Source of the DNA: Dehalococcoidia bacterium
Lineage (GTDB): Bacteria; Chloroflexota; Dehalococcoidia; SZUA-161
DNA: 23,168 nt
Direction: 5' to 3'
NCBI GenBank assembly: GCA_004376205.1
Contig: SOKG01000006.1
Span: 1-23,168 of the forward strand
Both the position numbers and the translations under genes were made by a program. This document shows, piece by piece, positions 14,951 to 23,098 of the stretch; positions within the stretch are counted from its first letter, which is position 1, and the number at the start of each line of letters is the position of its first letter. The notes below the pieces were generated by a model that was not told the DNA's origin, did not search any database, and saw nothing but the letters and a program-made list of their open reading frames with translations.

Positions 14951-14979
14951 ATTATATCCCCAATAGACTCAAGGGTCAA
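14951..14979 (-). promoter_or_regulatory. Consensus promoter of the pur operon
   Basis: On the minus strand TTGACC (14974-14979) and a perfect TATAAT (14951-14956) have a 17-base spacer. Initiation would be near 14944, about 46 bases before the TTG start of purF. It lies in the divergent region between the minus-strand block and the plus-strand kinase. No obvious PurR-type palindrome or purine riboswitch was recognised by eye. Confidence 0.8.
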
Positions 14980-15145
14980 TCTCATGCCCTTTTGTCCCAA
15001 GTCGTTGCCAGCGAAGCGGTACCATTTTCCTATCAGCAGTGCCCCTAAAGCTCTATTCATAGATGACGGTGGGTATGATAATGTTCATGTAAGGAAGTGG
15101 TGCTCCTTATATCTACCCTATCCTCTACAAGGAGGCTGGTAAGAC

Positions 15146-17122
15146 ATGGGCAACAAAACCAAGTCAACACGAAACAAACCTCGCCCGACAGCTAATGGCA
15201 TTCCAGAGCGTAGAATGGTGTCGCGCAGAGCTGCGGATCAAGAAGTGATACGCAGAGAGGAGTGGTTCCGTGCACTTATCGAGAACTGTATGGATGGTAT
15301 CTCGATCCTGAATAGCGATGGAACTATACGCTATGAAAGCCCCTCTATCGAACGGATCTTGGGCTACAAACCGGAAGAATTGATCGGCAAGAACGTGCTT
15401 GAGTTCGTTCACCCAGATGACGTACAGAGCATCGCTAGCACGTTCAATACTTCCATCAAGCATCCGGTGCAACCTGTACGGATGGAAGTCCGCTTTCTGC
15501 ACAAAGACGGGTCGTGGCGATCAATGGAAGGTATCGGAAATGATCTACTCGATGATCCCAAGGTCAATGGTATTGTTGTTAACTACCGGGATATCACCGA
15601 GCGCAAGCAGGCGGAGGAGGCGCTGAGAGAATCCGAGGCGAAATTTAAGAGCTTCGTGGAACAGATGAACGATGGCTACTGCGTGATTCAGGACTCACAG
15701 GTAGTCTTTGCCAATACAAGAATCGCTTCGATGTTTGGCTATACCCAGGATGAGGTAATCGGCAAGTCTATTCGGAGATTCCTGCCGCCAGAAACTGTGG
15801 GCAAACTGGTAGAAGTGCATACAAAACGAAGACGCGGTGAGAAAGTGCCGCCACAATACGAAACTGTGCTAACGAAGAAGGATGGAACAAGCTATCCTAT
15901 CGAGTTTGGAACAAGGCTAATAGAGTACGCAGGCAGACCCGCAACCTCGGTGGTTGTCAGAGATATCACCGAGCGTAAGAAGGCGGAAGATGCGCTCCGG
16001 GAATCTGAGGAACACTATTCGGCGTTGGTCGGAAACCTTACCGATGCTGTATTCACGGTCAAAGAGGACGTCATTACCTGGTGCAACGACAGAGCAGAGG
16101 AGCTATATGGGTACTCGAAGGACGAACTCATTGGCAAGCCGGTAAGTTTCTTCTACCCTGAGGACACTACTCACGACGAGTATACCAAAATGGTTTCAGC
16201 TTCTATACGAGAGCGGGGCGTTTTCTACGGGGCAAATCAATTTCTGAGGCGAGACGGAGCAATGATATATGTCGAATACGTCGTCTCCATGATTCAAGGT
16301 AGTGCCCCGCCCGAGCTTCTGTCAGTTGTCCGTGACATCACCGAGCGCAAGAGGATGGAGGGGGAGAAACAGAAGATGGAGCAGCAGCTTCACCTAGCTG
16401 GAAGGTTGGCGGCTGTTGGTGAGCTGGCAGCGGGCGTTGCCCATGAGTTGAACAACCCCCTTACCGCAGTTCAAGCGTTCGCCGAGTTCTTGGCGGAGAA
16501 ACAGGACCTCGACGACAAAACAAAGGAAGATATCCGGACTATCTATCAAGAGTCACAGCGCGCCGCCAGGATCACCAGCAACCTGCTGTCTTTTGCCCGC
16601 AGGCATAGACCGGAGAAGCGCCTCATTTCAATTAACGAAGTACTTGATAATAGTCTTGAACTGCATTCCTACCATTTGAAGGTCAATAACATTGGGATTG
16701 TGAGACAACTCCATCCCAGCCTACCATGGACGATGGCTGACTTCCACCAGATGCTGCAGGTCTTTGTTAACATCATCACCAACGGTGAACAGGCTATGAC
16801 CAAAGCGCATGGCAAAGGCAAACTGACCGTCAAGACACAGAAGAAAGGCAATGCAATTCAAATCACATTTTCGGACGATGGGCCTGGGATTTCAGAGGAA
16901 GACCTGAAGAGCATATTCAACCCATTTTTCACCACTAAGGAAGTAGGTGAAGGAACCGGGCTGGGTCTCAGCATATGCTATGGTATCGTCCAAGAGCATG
17001 GTGGCGCTCTGTATGTGAAGAGCAAACTTGGAGATGGGGCCACCTTCACTGTTGAGATACCTATCGTCCAAGAGCAGATATCTGACGAGCAAGTTGAGCT
17101 GACTGTGCCGTGGAGTATTTGA
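15146..17122 (+). CDS. Soluble multi-PAS sensor histidine kinase (NtrB-like)
   Basis: This 658-residue kinase has no membrane segment and so senses a cytoplasmic signal. Three PAS modules follow one another (about 35-155, 160-280, 283-405). Each contains a GY-x-x-(D/E)ELIGK-type strand and ends with DITERK, the PAS-PAC boundary. A coiled-coil linker leads to the HisKA domain with H433 in GVAHELNNPLTAV. The ATPase domain follows, with an N-box-like NIITNGEQAM, DDGPGIS and FNPFFTTKEVGEGTGLGLSI. The H-box type is that of NtrB/AtoS-like kinases. AAGGAGG (15129-15135) lies ten bases before the ATG. The stop is separated by one base from the response regulator start, so they form a cognate pair. 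Signal unknown; PAS modules often bind haem, flavin or small ligands, but no ligand residues can be assigned. Confidence 0.93.
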   Translation: MGNKTKSTRNKPRPTANGIPERRMVSRRAADQEVIRREEWFRALIENCMDGISILNSDGTIRYESPSIERILGYKPEELIGKNVLEFVHPDDVQSIASTFNTSIKHPVQPVRMEVRFLHKDGSWRSMEGIGNDLLDDPKVNGIVVNYRDITERKQAEEALRESEAKFKSFVEQMNDGYCVIQDSQVVFANTRIASMFGYTQDEVIGKSIRRFLPPETVGKLVEVHTKRRRGEKVPPQYETVLTKKDGTSYPIEFGTRLIEYAGRPATSVVVRDITERKKAEDALRESEEHYSALVGNLTDAVFTVKEDVITWCNDRAEELYGYSKDELIGKPVSFFYPEDTTHDEYTKMVSASIRERGVFYGANQFLRRDGAMIYVEYVVSMIQGSAPPELLSVVRDITERKRMEGEKQKMEQQLHLAGRLAAVGELAAGVAHELNNPLTAVQAFAEFLAEKQDLDDKTKEDIRTIYQESQRAARITSNLLSFARRHRPEKRLISINEVLDNSLELHSYHLKVNNIGIVRQLHPSLPWTMADFHQMLQVFVNIITNGEQAMTKAHGKGKLTVKTQKKGNAIQITFSDDGPGISEEDLKSIFNPFFTTKEVGEGTGLGLSICYGIVQEHGGALYVKSKLGDGATFTVEIPIVQEQISDEQVELTVPWSI

Positions 17123-17123
17123 G

Positions 17124-18260
17124 ATGAGCAAGGCAAAAGCATCGATATTGATAGTGGACGATGAAGAACCGATCAGGAGAATACTCTCGCGCAAGCTAGA
17201 GGCGGAAGGCTACACCTGTGTCACTGCTGAGGATGGCAGAGAGGCGCTCTGGAAGGCATCGAATAAAGACTTTAGTGCAATGCTTCTGGATATCAAAATG
17301 CCCGGGCAATCAGGACTTGAAGTTCTTACACAGATGAATATAGACCATCCGGATACCGCTGTGATCATGATAACGGCAATTGCAGAATCAGGAACAGCCA
17401 TTGCGGCCATGAAATCCGGAGCTTCTGACTATGTGATGAAGCCTTTCAATATGCATGAGGTCATAGAGAAATTGCAGGAGGCTCTGGAAAGAAGGGAATC
17501 GGTACTGCAAAACAGGTCATATCAGCAGTGCCTGGAAGAACGAGTCGAGCAACAAGAGGGGCAAATAGGGCAGGTACATCGAGAGGCTGTGGAAGCCCTC
17601 GTACGCGAACAGTTAGCCCTGGAGAAGGCATATGGGATGGCCGACAGCGAAAGGAAGACAGAGCCTGACAGTGTGTTTGTGCAACTGGCCAAGGCGTTGG
17701 CCTTGGTGACCGAAATGCGTGAACCATACCTGCGAGGGCATGCTGAGCAGGTACGATCGTTGGCCACCCAAATCGCTGTCAGCCTTGGCTGTCCTGATCA
17801 GGTTGTGCAGAACATAGGGTTTGCGGCGCTGATTCATGACATAGGGAAAGTTGTGATCCCCGAGCGTATTCTCTTCAAAAAAGGTCGTTTATCGCGAACA
17901 GAGTACTCTGAAGTCAAGAAGTACCCGATGGTCTCCGTGGATGTATTACGCGACGTGGAGTACTTCAAAGACGTCATGCCCATAGTAGAGAGTCAGCAGG
18001 AATGGTATGACGGTTCTGGCTATCCAAACAAGCTAAAGAGGGAGGCAATCCCGCTGGGAGCGCGCATACTGGCTGTAGCCGACGCATATGACGCTATGAC
18101 TTCAATCCGCCCCTACCGACCTAGTATGGACCAAGAGGAGGCCACCAGTCGACTCAGAGAAGGCGCTGGGACTCAATGGGATCCACTAGTAGTAGATACC
18201 CTTCTTCGGATGCTAGATCGACCACAAGACGATGTGCAAGAGCATCCAGTCACAACATAA
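17124..18260 (+). CDS. Response regulator with degenerate HD-GYP-like output domain
   Basis: The receiver domain (1-120) has the acidic pair D12-D13, phospho-acceptor D56 (LLDIKMPG), and the conserved lysine in YVMKPF. A charged coiled-coil follows (about 122-185). The C-terminal half is an HD-GYP-type domain with RGHAEQ (H206), IHDIGK (H238-D239), EWYDGSGYP and ILAVADAYDAMTSIRPYR. HD-GYP proteins hydrolyse cyclic di-GMP. However, the HPxxG motif is KYPMVS here (Y267), and the HHE before DGxGYP is QQE (Q291-Q292), so several metal-ligand histidines are missing and catalysis is doubtful. It may act as a binding or signalling module. It starts one base after the kinase stop (TGAGATG), so the pair is translationally coupled. 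Confidence 0.9.
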   Translation: MSKAKASILIVDDEEPIRRILSRKLEAEGYTCVTAEDGREALWKASNKDFSAMLLDIKMPGQSGLEVLTQMNIDHPDTAVIMITAIAESGTAIAAMKSGASDYVMKPFNMHEVIEKLQEALERRESVLQNRSYQQCLEERVEQQEGQIGQVHREAVEALVREQLALEKAYGMADSERKTEPDSVFVQLAKALALVTEMREPYLRGHAEQVRSLATQIAVSLGCPDQVVQNIGFAALIHDIGKVVIPERILFKKGRLSRTEYSEVKKYPMVSVDVLRDVEYFKDVMPIVESQQEWYDGSGYPNKLKREAIPLGARILAVADAYDAMTSIRPYRPSMDQEEATSRLREGAGTQWDPLVVDTLLRMLDRPQDDVQEHPVTT

Positions 18261-18309
18261 TGATCTGCCGAATCCGATTGTACTTCATACGCCAATCCTC
18301 GATGAGCGC

Positions 18310-18501
18310 TCAACGACCTTGACTAGCGTACAGAAGGAAGTCCTTTTCGGGCGGCATGCTGCTCCAGAATGACTTTGCTTCGCAATGCTTCTTGGCTCCG
18401 ATCATCGAGAGTGTGGTGGATATGTCACGCCCTAGATGCCACAACTCCTTAACCTCTTTCCTCTCTGTCTTATGACTTTGATATCGCAATAACCCAATCA
18501 T
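18310..18501 (-). CDS. Possible small protein of unknown function
   Basis: A 63-codon minus-strand frame starts at the ATG at 18501, with GGAG five bases before it, and reads MIGLLRYQSHKTERKEVKEL and onward to YASQGR. It is charged, has no membrane segment, and resembles no family I recognise. It is the only coding candidate in the gap and points against the flanking genes. It may be a remnant of a lost gene or a chance frame. Confidence 0.2.
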   Translation of the reverse strand: MIGLLRYQSHKTERKEVKELWHLGRDISTTLSMIGAKKHCEAKSFWSSMPPEKDFLLYASQGR

Positions 18502-18546
18502 CAACACTCCAGGTGACACCACGCATTACTACAAGTAGAACCGATA

Positions 18547-18555
18547 TGGTATCAT
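18547..18555 (+). promoter_or_regulatory. Candidate extended -10 promoter of the fusion gene
   Basis: TGGTATCAT combines an extended -10 TG with TATCAT (18550-18555), about 75 bases before the start codon. No good -35 box lies 17 bases upstream, so this is tentative. Confidence 0.3.
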
Positions 18556-18628
18556 ACAGTCCAGCACATGGCCGGCCCTTCGGCAGAGGAATTGCTGTCA
18601 CAATGGTAGGGAGGCTGCAGTCTTAGCT

Positions 18629-21600
18629 ATGCGTAATGTGCAGAAGCGTGAGAAACGTGCGATATGCGGGATTTGTGCAGCTGGATGCTGGGTAATAGTC
18701 ACCTATGATAGCGATGGGAAGATTGAGAGTGTCCGCCCTGATGAAACCTCAAGTCTAGGGGCAATATGCAAGCTCGGAGAGCAATCACCTGATATCGTGT
18801 ATTCCAAGGATCGCCTCCTCTATCCGATGAAGCGAAAGGGGCATAAGGGAACATATGATTTTGAACGGATCACCTGGGACGAAGCCTATGAGACGATTGT
18901 AGACAAACTCCATACTATCAAGGCTAAGTCGGGACCCGAGGCAACCGCGATCTATACTGGCAGCGGAAGCTTTGAAACGGCGTTTTGTGACCTGTATCAG
19001 CCGGAGGGCGTAGCCGTTTCCTCTGCGGCAAGCGTTTTGTTCCCCTTTGGATCGCCTAATACTCTTGGGGTGGGTGCTCTCTGCTACGTATCCTTTGCAA
19101 TGATAGCGCCTCACGTGACCATGGGGGGCATGTTCATCGACATGTTCTCCGATGTAGAAAACGCCAAACTCATCGTGATTTGGGGCGAGAATCCTGCGGC
19201 CCACTGTCCTCCTCATGATTTCATCGAGATTGAGGAGGCGCACAAACGAGGCGCTCAGATTATCGTAATCGACCCCCGCAAGACGGTGATGGCCAAGTAC
19301 TCGAATGCGGAATGGATCCCAATTCGACCGGGCACGGATGGGGCCCTTGCTCTTGGCTTGTGTAATGTCCTTATCCAAGAAGAATTGTATAATGAGGACT
19401 TTGTTAACCACTGGACCGTGGGGTTCGAGGATTTTGCCCGGTATGTTCAGCATTTTCGACCGGAGGTCGTAGAAGGCATCACCGGCGTTCCGGCTGAAAC
19501 GGTCAGGTCGCTTGCCAGGAAGGTCGCAACGAACAACGGTGTTGCTCCGGTCATGTACAGTGGACTCGAGTACAGTGACGGGGCAGTTCAAGCCATTCGC
19601 GCAACGATGGTGCTGTGGGCCCTTGCCGGCCAGCTTGATGTCCCTGGCGGACGTTGTTTCAGCATGGCTCAGAACAAATTCCCTATCAATCGTGAAGGGC
19701 TCATACCTAATCCGGATGTACGAAAAGCGGCCGGGCACAACAATTTCCCACTGTATACCAAGTATCGTGGAGAATTTCACGCCAATATTCTCCCGGAGGC
19801 GGTGCTTAGGAAGAAGCCCTATCCTATACGCCTACTTATCAGCTTGGGAGCGTCGATTATCACGTCCTGGCCACAATCCAGTGTCTGGCGGAAGACGTTG
19901 GAAGCGCTTGATTTCTTCGTTTGTATAGATCGTCAGCTCACCGCGGATGCAGCTTACGCAGACATCCTACTTCCAGCGACAACCTACTATGAGATCGAAT
20001 CCTACATGGTGTATGGCTCTATCTTCAGGATCAGGGAGAAGGTGATAGAACCAGTCGGTGAGGCCAGGAGTGATTTCTTCATTCTGTCAGAGCTTGCCAG
20101 ACGTCTTGGCTATGGCCATCTCTACCCGCAAACCGAGGAAGAGATCCTTTCCAGGGTGCTCAGAGGGTCCGGCTTCACTCCCGCGGATGTCCGTGCTGCG
20201 GGCGGGACGGTACAGATTCCGACAGTCATGATGCAATACAAGAAGTGGGAAAAGGGATTGCTACGCTCAGATGGGCACCCCGGTTTTGAAACGCCATCGG
20301 GGAAGTTTGAGATCGCTTCCTCAATCCTCGAGGAGCACGGTTACGACGCATTGCCAGTCTACGTCGAACCGGGAGAGGGCCCTCTTTCTCAGCCCGAACT
20401 TGCAAAACAGTTTCCTCTTGTTTTCAATTCAGGGGCGCGTTCAAATGTTGATTTGCACACGTTGCACCACAGCATTCCTTCTTTGTTGGCGGAGAAGCCT
20501 GTTCCCACGGTGATGATGAATACCCTGGATGCTCAGGAGCGCGGCATCGAAGACGGTGATTTTGTCCACATAAGAACGAAGCGTGGCCAGGGTGGAATGT
20601 ATGCTTTTGTAACCGACGACATTGTGCAGGGCGCCATAGAGGCTAGCGGCATGGGTGGTGGGGCTCTGGGGCCCAAAGCATGGCGCGATGCTTGTATAAA
20701 CGACCTCACCGATCTTCAGCGCTTCGACCCCATTTCCGGCTTTCCCGTATACAAAGCCCTGCTGTGCGAGGTGGTCAAAGTGTCGGACGGCGACAAAGAA
20801 GATATCAAGGGGTCAGGCGAGTACACGCCTGACGACACGGTTGAACAGCAACAAGCAGGTCACAGGGTCTATCTTGATCACAATGCCACTACTCCTATGC
20901 ATCATGGAGTGAAGCAAGCCATGATCGAGTTCATGGAGTGTTACGGAAATCCTTCAAGCGCATACTCGGCGGGAAAAGAGGCTCGTTCAGCGGTCGAAAC
21001 AGCCCGTAGAAGTGTGGCTGCGTTAATCAATTGCACGGCACGCCGCATAGTCTTCACAAGCGGTGGTTCGGAGGCAAACAACCTTGCCATAAAGGGAGTA
21101 GCCTTCGCGAATGACAACGGGAAGAATCATATCGTCACCAGCGCCATAGAGCATCCGTCGGTGCTAAACGCCTGCCGTTGGCTCGAGAAACGTGGCTTCT
21201 GGGTCACTTTGCTTCCGGCAGACGCGGAGGGAAGAGTGAATCCGGAGGATCTGAAAGCCGCGATTAGGGACGATACTTGTCTGGTAAGTGTGATGCTGGC
21301 CAACAACGAGACAGGTTCTATTCAACCCATACCTGAGCTGGCAAACATAGCCAGAGAGCGGGGCGTGCTCTTTCATACGGACATCGTGCAGGCGGTGGGC
21401 AAGATCCCGATTGATGTTGAGGAGCTCGGAGTAGATTTGCTGACAATGTCGGGGCATAAGTTCCACGGCCCGAAGGGTGTCGGGGCCTTATATGTGCGCA
21501 AAGGGGTGATACTGGATGCCCTGGTGAGCGGAGGTCATCAGGAAATGGGATTGCGCGCCGGGACCGAGAATGTCCCGGGGCTAGTCGGATTGGGAAAGGC

Positions 21601-22015
21601 CGCAGAACTTGCCATCGATTATCTCCCCCAGATGGATCGCTTGCGGGAATTGCGCGATAGGTTGGAGAGAGGTATTCAAGGGCTAATAGCCGGCGCAAGA
21701 CTGAATGGTCATAGGGAGCAAAGGTTGCCGAACACGCTTAACCTAACCTTGCCAGGCATTCGAGGGGAGTCACTGGTTCTCGCTCTTGACCAGAAGGGTG
21801 TTGCCGTTTCCTCAGGGTCTGCCTGCAGTGCTGGTGAACCTGAACCATCTCACGCTTTGATGGCGATGGGTCTTTCTGAGGAAGAGGCTCACTGCGCCGT
21901 GCGCTTCTCTCTCGGAATCGGAAATACGTTAGATGAAATTGATCGCACGGTTTCCCTCGTTGACGGGATAGTCCACGAAAACAAAGACGTCATACGTTTC
22001 GTAGCATGTCGCTAG
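18629..22015 (+). CDS. Molybdopterin oxidoreductase-cysteine desulfurase fusion (putative metallopterin-dependent ergothioneine synthase)
   Basis: The 1128-residue protein joins two enzymes. Residues 1-715 are a DMSO-reductase/polysulfide-reductase-type molybdoenzyme: a [4Fe-4S] motif C13-x2-C16-x3-C20-x26-C47, core domains with FGSPNTLGVGALC (C152 is the candidate Mo/W ligand), and a C-terminal dinucleotide-binding domain (about 595-715). A linker (about 716-744) leads to a complete NifS/IscS-type desulfurase (745-1128) with YLDHNATTP, TSGGSEANN, PLP lysine K944 (SGHKFHGPKG) and catalytic C1066 (GSACSAGEPEPSH). There is no twin-arginine signal, so it is cytoplasmic, and no iron-sulfur or membrane partner subunit is nearby. 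With EgtD 33 bases downstream, the likely job is adding cysteine-derived sulfur to the C2 of hercynine's imidazole. The domains are certain; the reaction is inferred. The ATG at 18629 has only a distant AGGGAGG (14 bases). Confidence 0.9.
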   Translation: MRNVQKREKRAICGICAAGCWVIVTYDSDGKIESVRPDETSSLGAICKLGEQSPDIVYSKDRLLYPMKRKGHKGTYDFERITWDEAYETIVDKLHTIKAKSGPEATAIYTGSGSFETAFCDLYQPEGVAVSSAASVLFPFGSPNTLGVGALCYVSFAMIAPHVTMGGMFIDMFSDVENAKLIVIWGENPAAHCPPHDFIEIEEAHKRGAQIIVIDPRKTVMAKYSNAEWIPIRPGTDGALALGLCNVLIQEELYNEDFVNHWTVGFEDFARYVQHFRPEVVEGITGVPAETVRSLARKVATNNGVAPVMYSGLEYSDGAVQAIRATMVLWALAGQLDVPGGRCFSMAQNKFPINREGLIPNPDVRKAAGHNNFPLYTKYRGEFHANILPEAVLRKKPYPIRLLISLGASIITSWPQSSVWRKTLEALDFFVCIDRQLTADAAYADILLPATTYYEIESYMVYGSIFRIREKVIEPVGEARSDFFILSELARRLGYGHLYPQTEEEILSRVLRGSGFTPADVRAAGGTVQIPTVMMQYKKWEKGLLRSDGHPGFETPSGKFEIASSILEEHGYDALPVYVEPGEGPLSQPELAKQFPLVFNSGARSNVDLHTLHHSIPSLLAEKPVPTVMMNTLDAQERGIEDGDFVHIRTKRGQGGMYAFVTDDIVQGAIEASGMGGGALGPKAWRDACINDLTDLQRFDPISGFPVYKALLCEVVKVSDGDKEDIKGSGEYTPDDTVEQQQAGHRVYLDHNATTPMHHGVKQAMIEFMECYGNPSSAYSAGKEARSAVETARRSVAALINCTARRIVFTSGGSEANNLAIKGVAFANDNGKNHIVTSAIEHPSVLNACRWLEKRGFWVTLLPADAEGRVNPEDLKAAIRDDTCLVSVMLANNETGSIQPIPELANIARERGVLFHTDIVQAVGKIPIDVEELGVDLLTMSGHKFHGPKGVGALYVRKGVILDALVSGGHQEMGLRAGTENVPGLVGLGKAAELAIDYLPQMDRLRELRDRLERGIQGLIAGARLNGHREQRLPNTLNLTLPGIRGESLVLALDQKGVAVSSGSACSAGEPEPSHALMAMGLSEEEAHCAVRFSLGIGNTLDEIDRTVSLVDGIVHENKDVIRFVACR

Positions 22016-22048
22016 GGCCAAGAAAAGACGCCTGCTGGAGGGATGCTT

Positions 22049-23098
22049 ATGAATATGAACAGAGGGACAACGCTCAATTCAGGCGAATCGGCACCTCGGC
22101 TGGTGGAGATGCTGGACTACCTGCATGGCAAATACAACAACGATATTGCTAGAGACACCCGACAAGGGCTGGCAGCTTCGCAGAAGTACATACCATGCAA
22201 ATATTTCTATGACGCTCGTGGGTCAAAGCTTTTCGAGGCCATTTGCCAGCTTCCTGAATACTACCCAACTCGCACTGAGCTATCTATCTTGAGAGACATC
22301 GCGCCCGAATTGATGGGGACATTTGCCCACAAAGACCTCGTGGAACTTGGTTCGGGTGGTAACTTGAAGATACGGATACTTCTGGACGCGGCCGGCGAAT
22401 CCAACAGAGCCACTTTGCGCTACATTCCGGTAGATGTAAGCGAGTCATCAATAGTGGAAGCCGCTCAGGACCTGCTTGAGAGGTATCCAGAATTACAGGT
22501 GCTGGGAGTGGTGGCCGATTTCACCTCCCAGCTGGATGTCCTGCCGACCGAACGTCCCCTTATGTTCTGTTTCCTGGGGAGCACCATTGGCAACATGGAT
22601 GAAGATGATAGTATCGCATTCTTACAGAGCATCGCTGGCAATATGAAACCGGGTGATAGGCTGCTCGTTGGCTTTGACATGGCCAAGTCTAAGGAGACTA
22701 TGGAAGCTGCCTACAATGATTCCAGGGGAGTCACCTCTGAATTCAATAAGAATGTACTACAAGTGCTGAATAAGGAATTGAACGCGAACTTTGATCCGTC
22801 CCATTTTGACCATCTGGCCTTCTTTAATGAAGCCTGCAGTCGAATTGAAATGCACTTGAAGGCCAATCGCGACATCTCAGTGAAGCTCGAATCGATTGAT
22901 ATGGTAGTGGAATTCAAGAGCGGTGAAACCATCCACACGGAGAACTCGAGGAAATTCACCAAGAGGAGCATTGAGGATATGGCCAGCCGGGCTGGGTTAT
23001 GTATCCAGAAATGGTGTTCCGACCGTGATGGCTGGTTTTCCCTCGTGGTGATGGGGCTCAATCACTCGAGTTGGGCCAAGGTCGCTCATGTAACATAG
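22049..23098 (+). CDS. egtD: L-histidine N-alpha-methyltransferase EgtD
   Basis: EgtD uses three S-adenosylmethionine molecules to convert histidine to hercynine (N-alpha-trimethylhistidine). The 349-residue product has KYFYDARGSKLFEAICQLPE and YYPTRTE (about 51-77), the SAM loop ELGSG (99-103), PVDVS (127-131) and FCFLGSTIGN (173-182). Residues matching the histidine-binding pocket of mycobacterial EgtD are present: Tyr72 (PEYYPTR), N182, Y222, E298 and S300 (ENSRKF). That argues for true histidine specificity. The ATG at 22049 is chosen because GGAGGG (22037-22042) is six bases upstream; an ATG at 22043 directly touches that site. The gene follows the fusion gene by 33 bases, so they form one transcript. 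No EgtB, EgtC or EgtE gene is visible. Confidence 0.94.
   Translation: MNMNRGTTLNSGESAPRLVEMLDYLHGKYNNDIARDTRQGLAASQKYIPCKYFYDARGSKLFEAICQLPEYYPTRTELSILRDIAPELMGTFAHKDLVELGSGGNLKIRILLDAAGESNRATLRYIPVDVSESSIVEAAQDLLERYPELQVLGVVADFTSQLDVLPTERPLMFCFLGSTIGNMDEDDSIAFLQSIAGNMKPGDRLLVGFDMAKSKETMEAAYNDSRGVTSEFNKNVLQVLNKELNANFDPSHFDHLAFFNEACSRIEMHLKANRDISVKLESIDMVVEFKSGETIHTENSRKFTKRSIEDMASRAGLCIQKWCSDRDGWFSLVVMGLNHSSWAKVAHVT

Larger units (their letters stand above)
18261..18628. other. Intergenic region between the two-component pair and the fusion gene
   Basis: This 368-base gap has no recognised gene or strong terminator. It holds a weak extended -10 box ahead of the fusion gene, one low-confidence minus-strand small ORF, an 8-base palindrome GAGCGCTC near 18304, and a distant inverted pair CTCGATGA / TCATCGAG about 100 bases apart. 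The gap suggests that the fusion gene has its own promoter rather than being transcribed only with the kinase pair. Confidence 0.5.

Noticed and set aside
15051..15082. Promoter for the histidine kinase with TATGAT/GATAAT as -10
   Set aside because: No acceptable -35 box at normal spacing; too weak to list although some promoter must exist here.
18785..19780. Minus-strand open frame of 331 codons opposite the fusion gene
   Set aside because: Lies wholly inside the well-supported molybdopterin domain frame; its translation shows no recognisable family, so it is treated as antisense shadow.
18629..22015. Frameshift or assembly join as the cause of the molybdoenzyme-desulfurase fusion
   Set aside because: Both domains are complete, the linker is a plausible flexible segment, the frame is continuous, and the following gene is functionally consistent, so a genuine fusion is far more likely.
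20861..22015. Desulfurase domain as a housekeeping IscS/NifS for Fe-S cluster assembly
   Set aside because: It is fused to a molybdoenzyme and has no iscU/sufBCD-like neighbours; its pairing with egtD argues for a dedicated sulfur donor.
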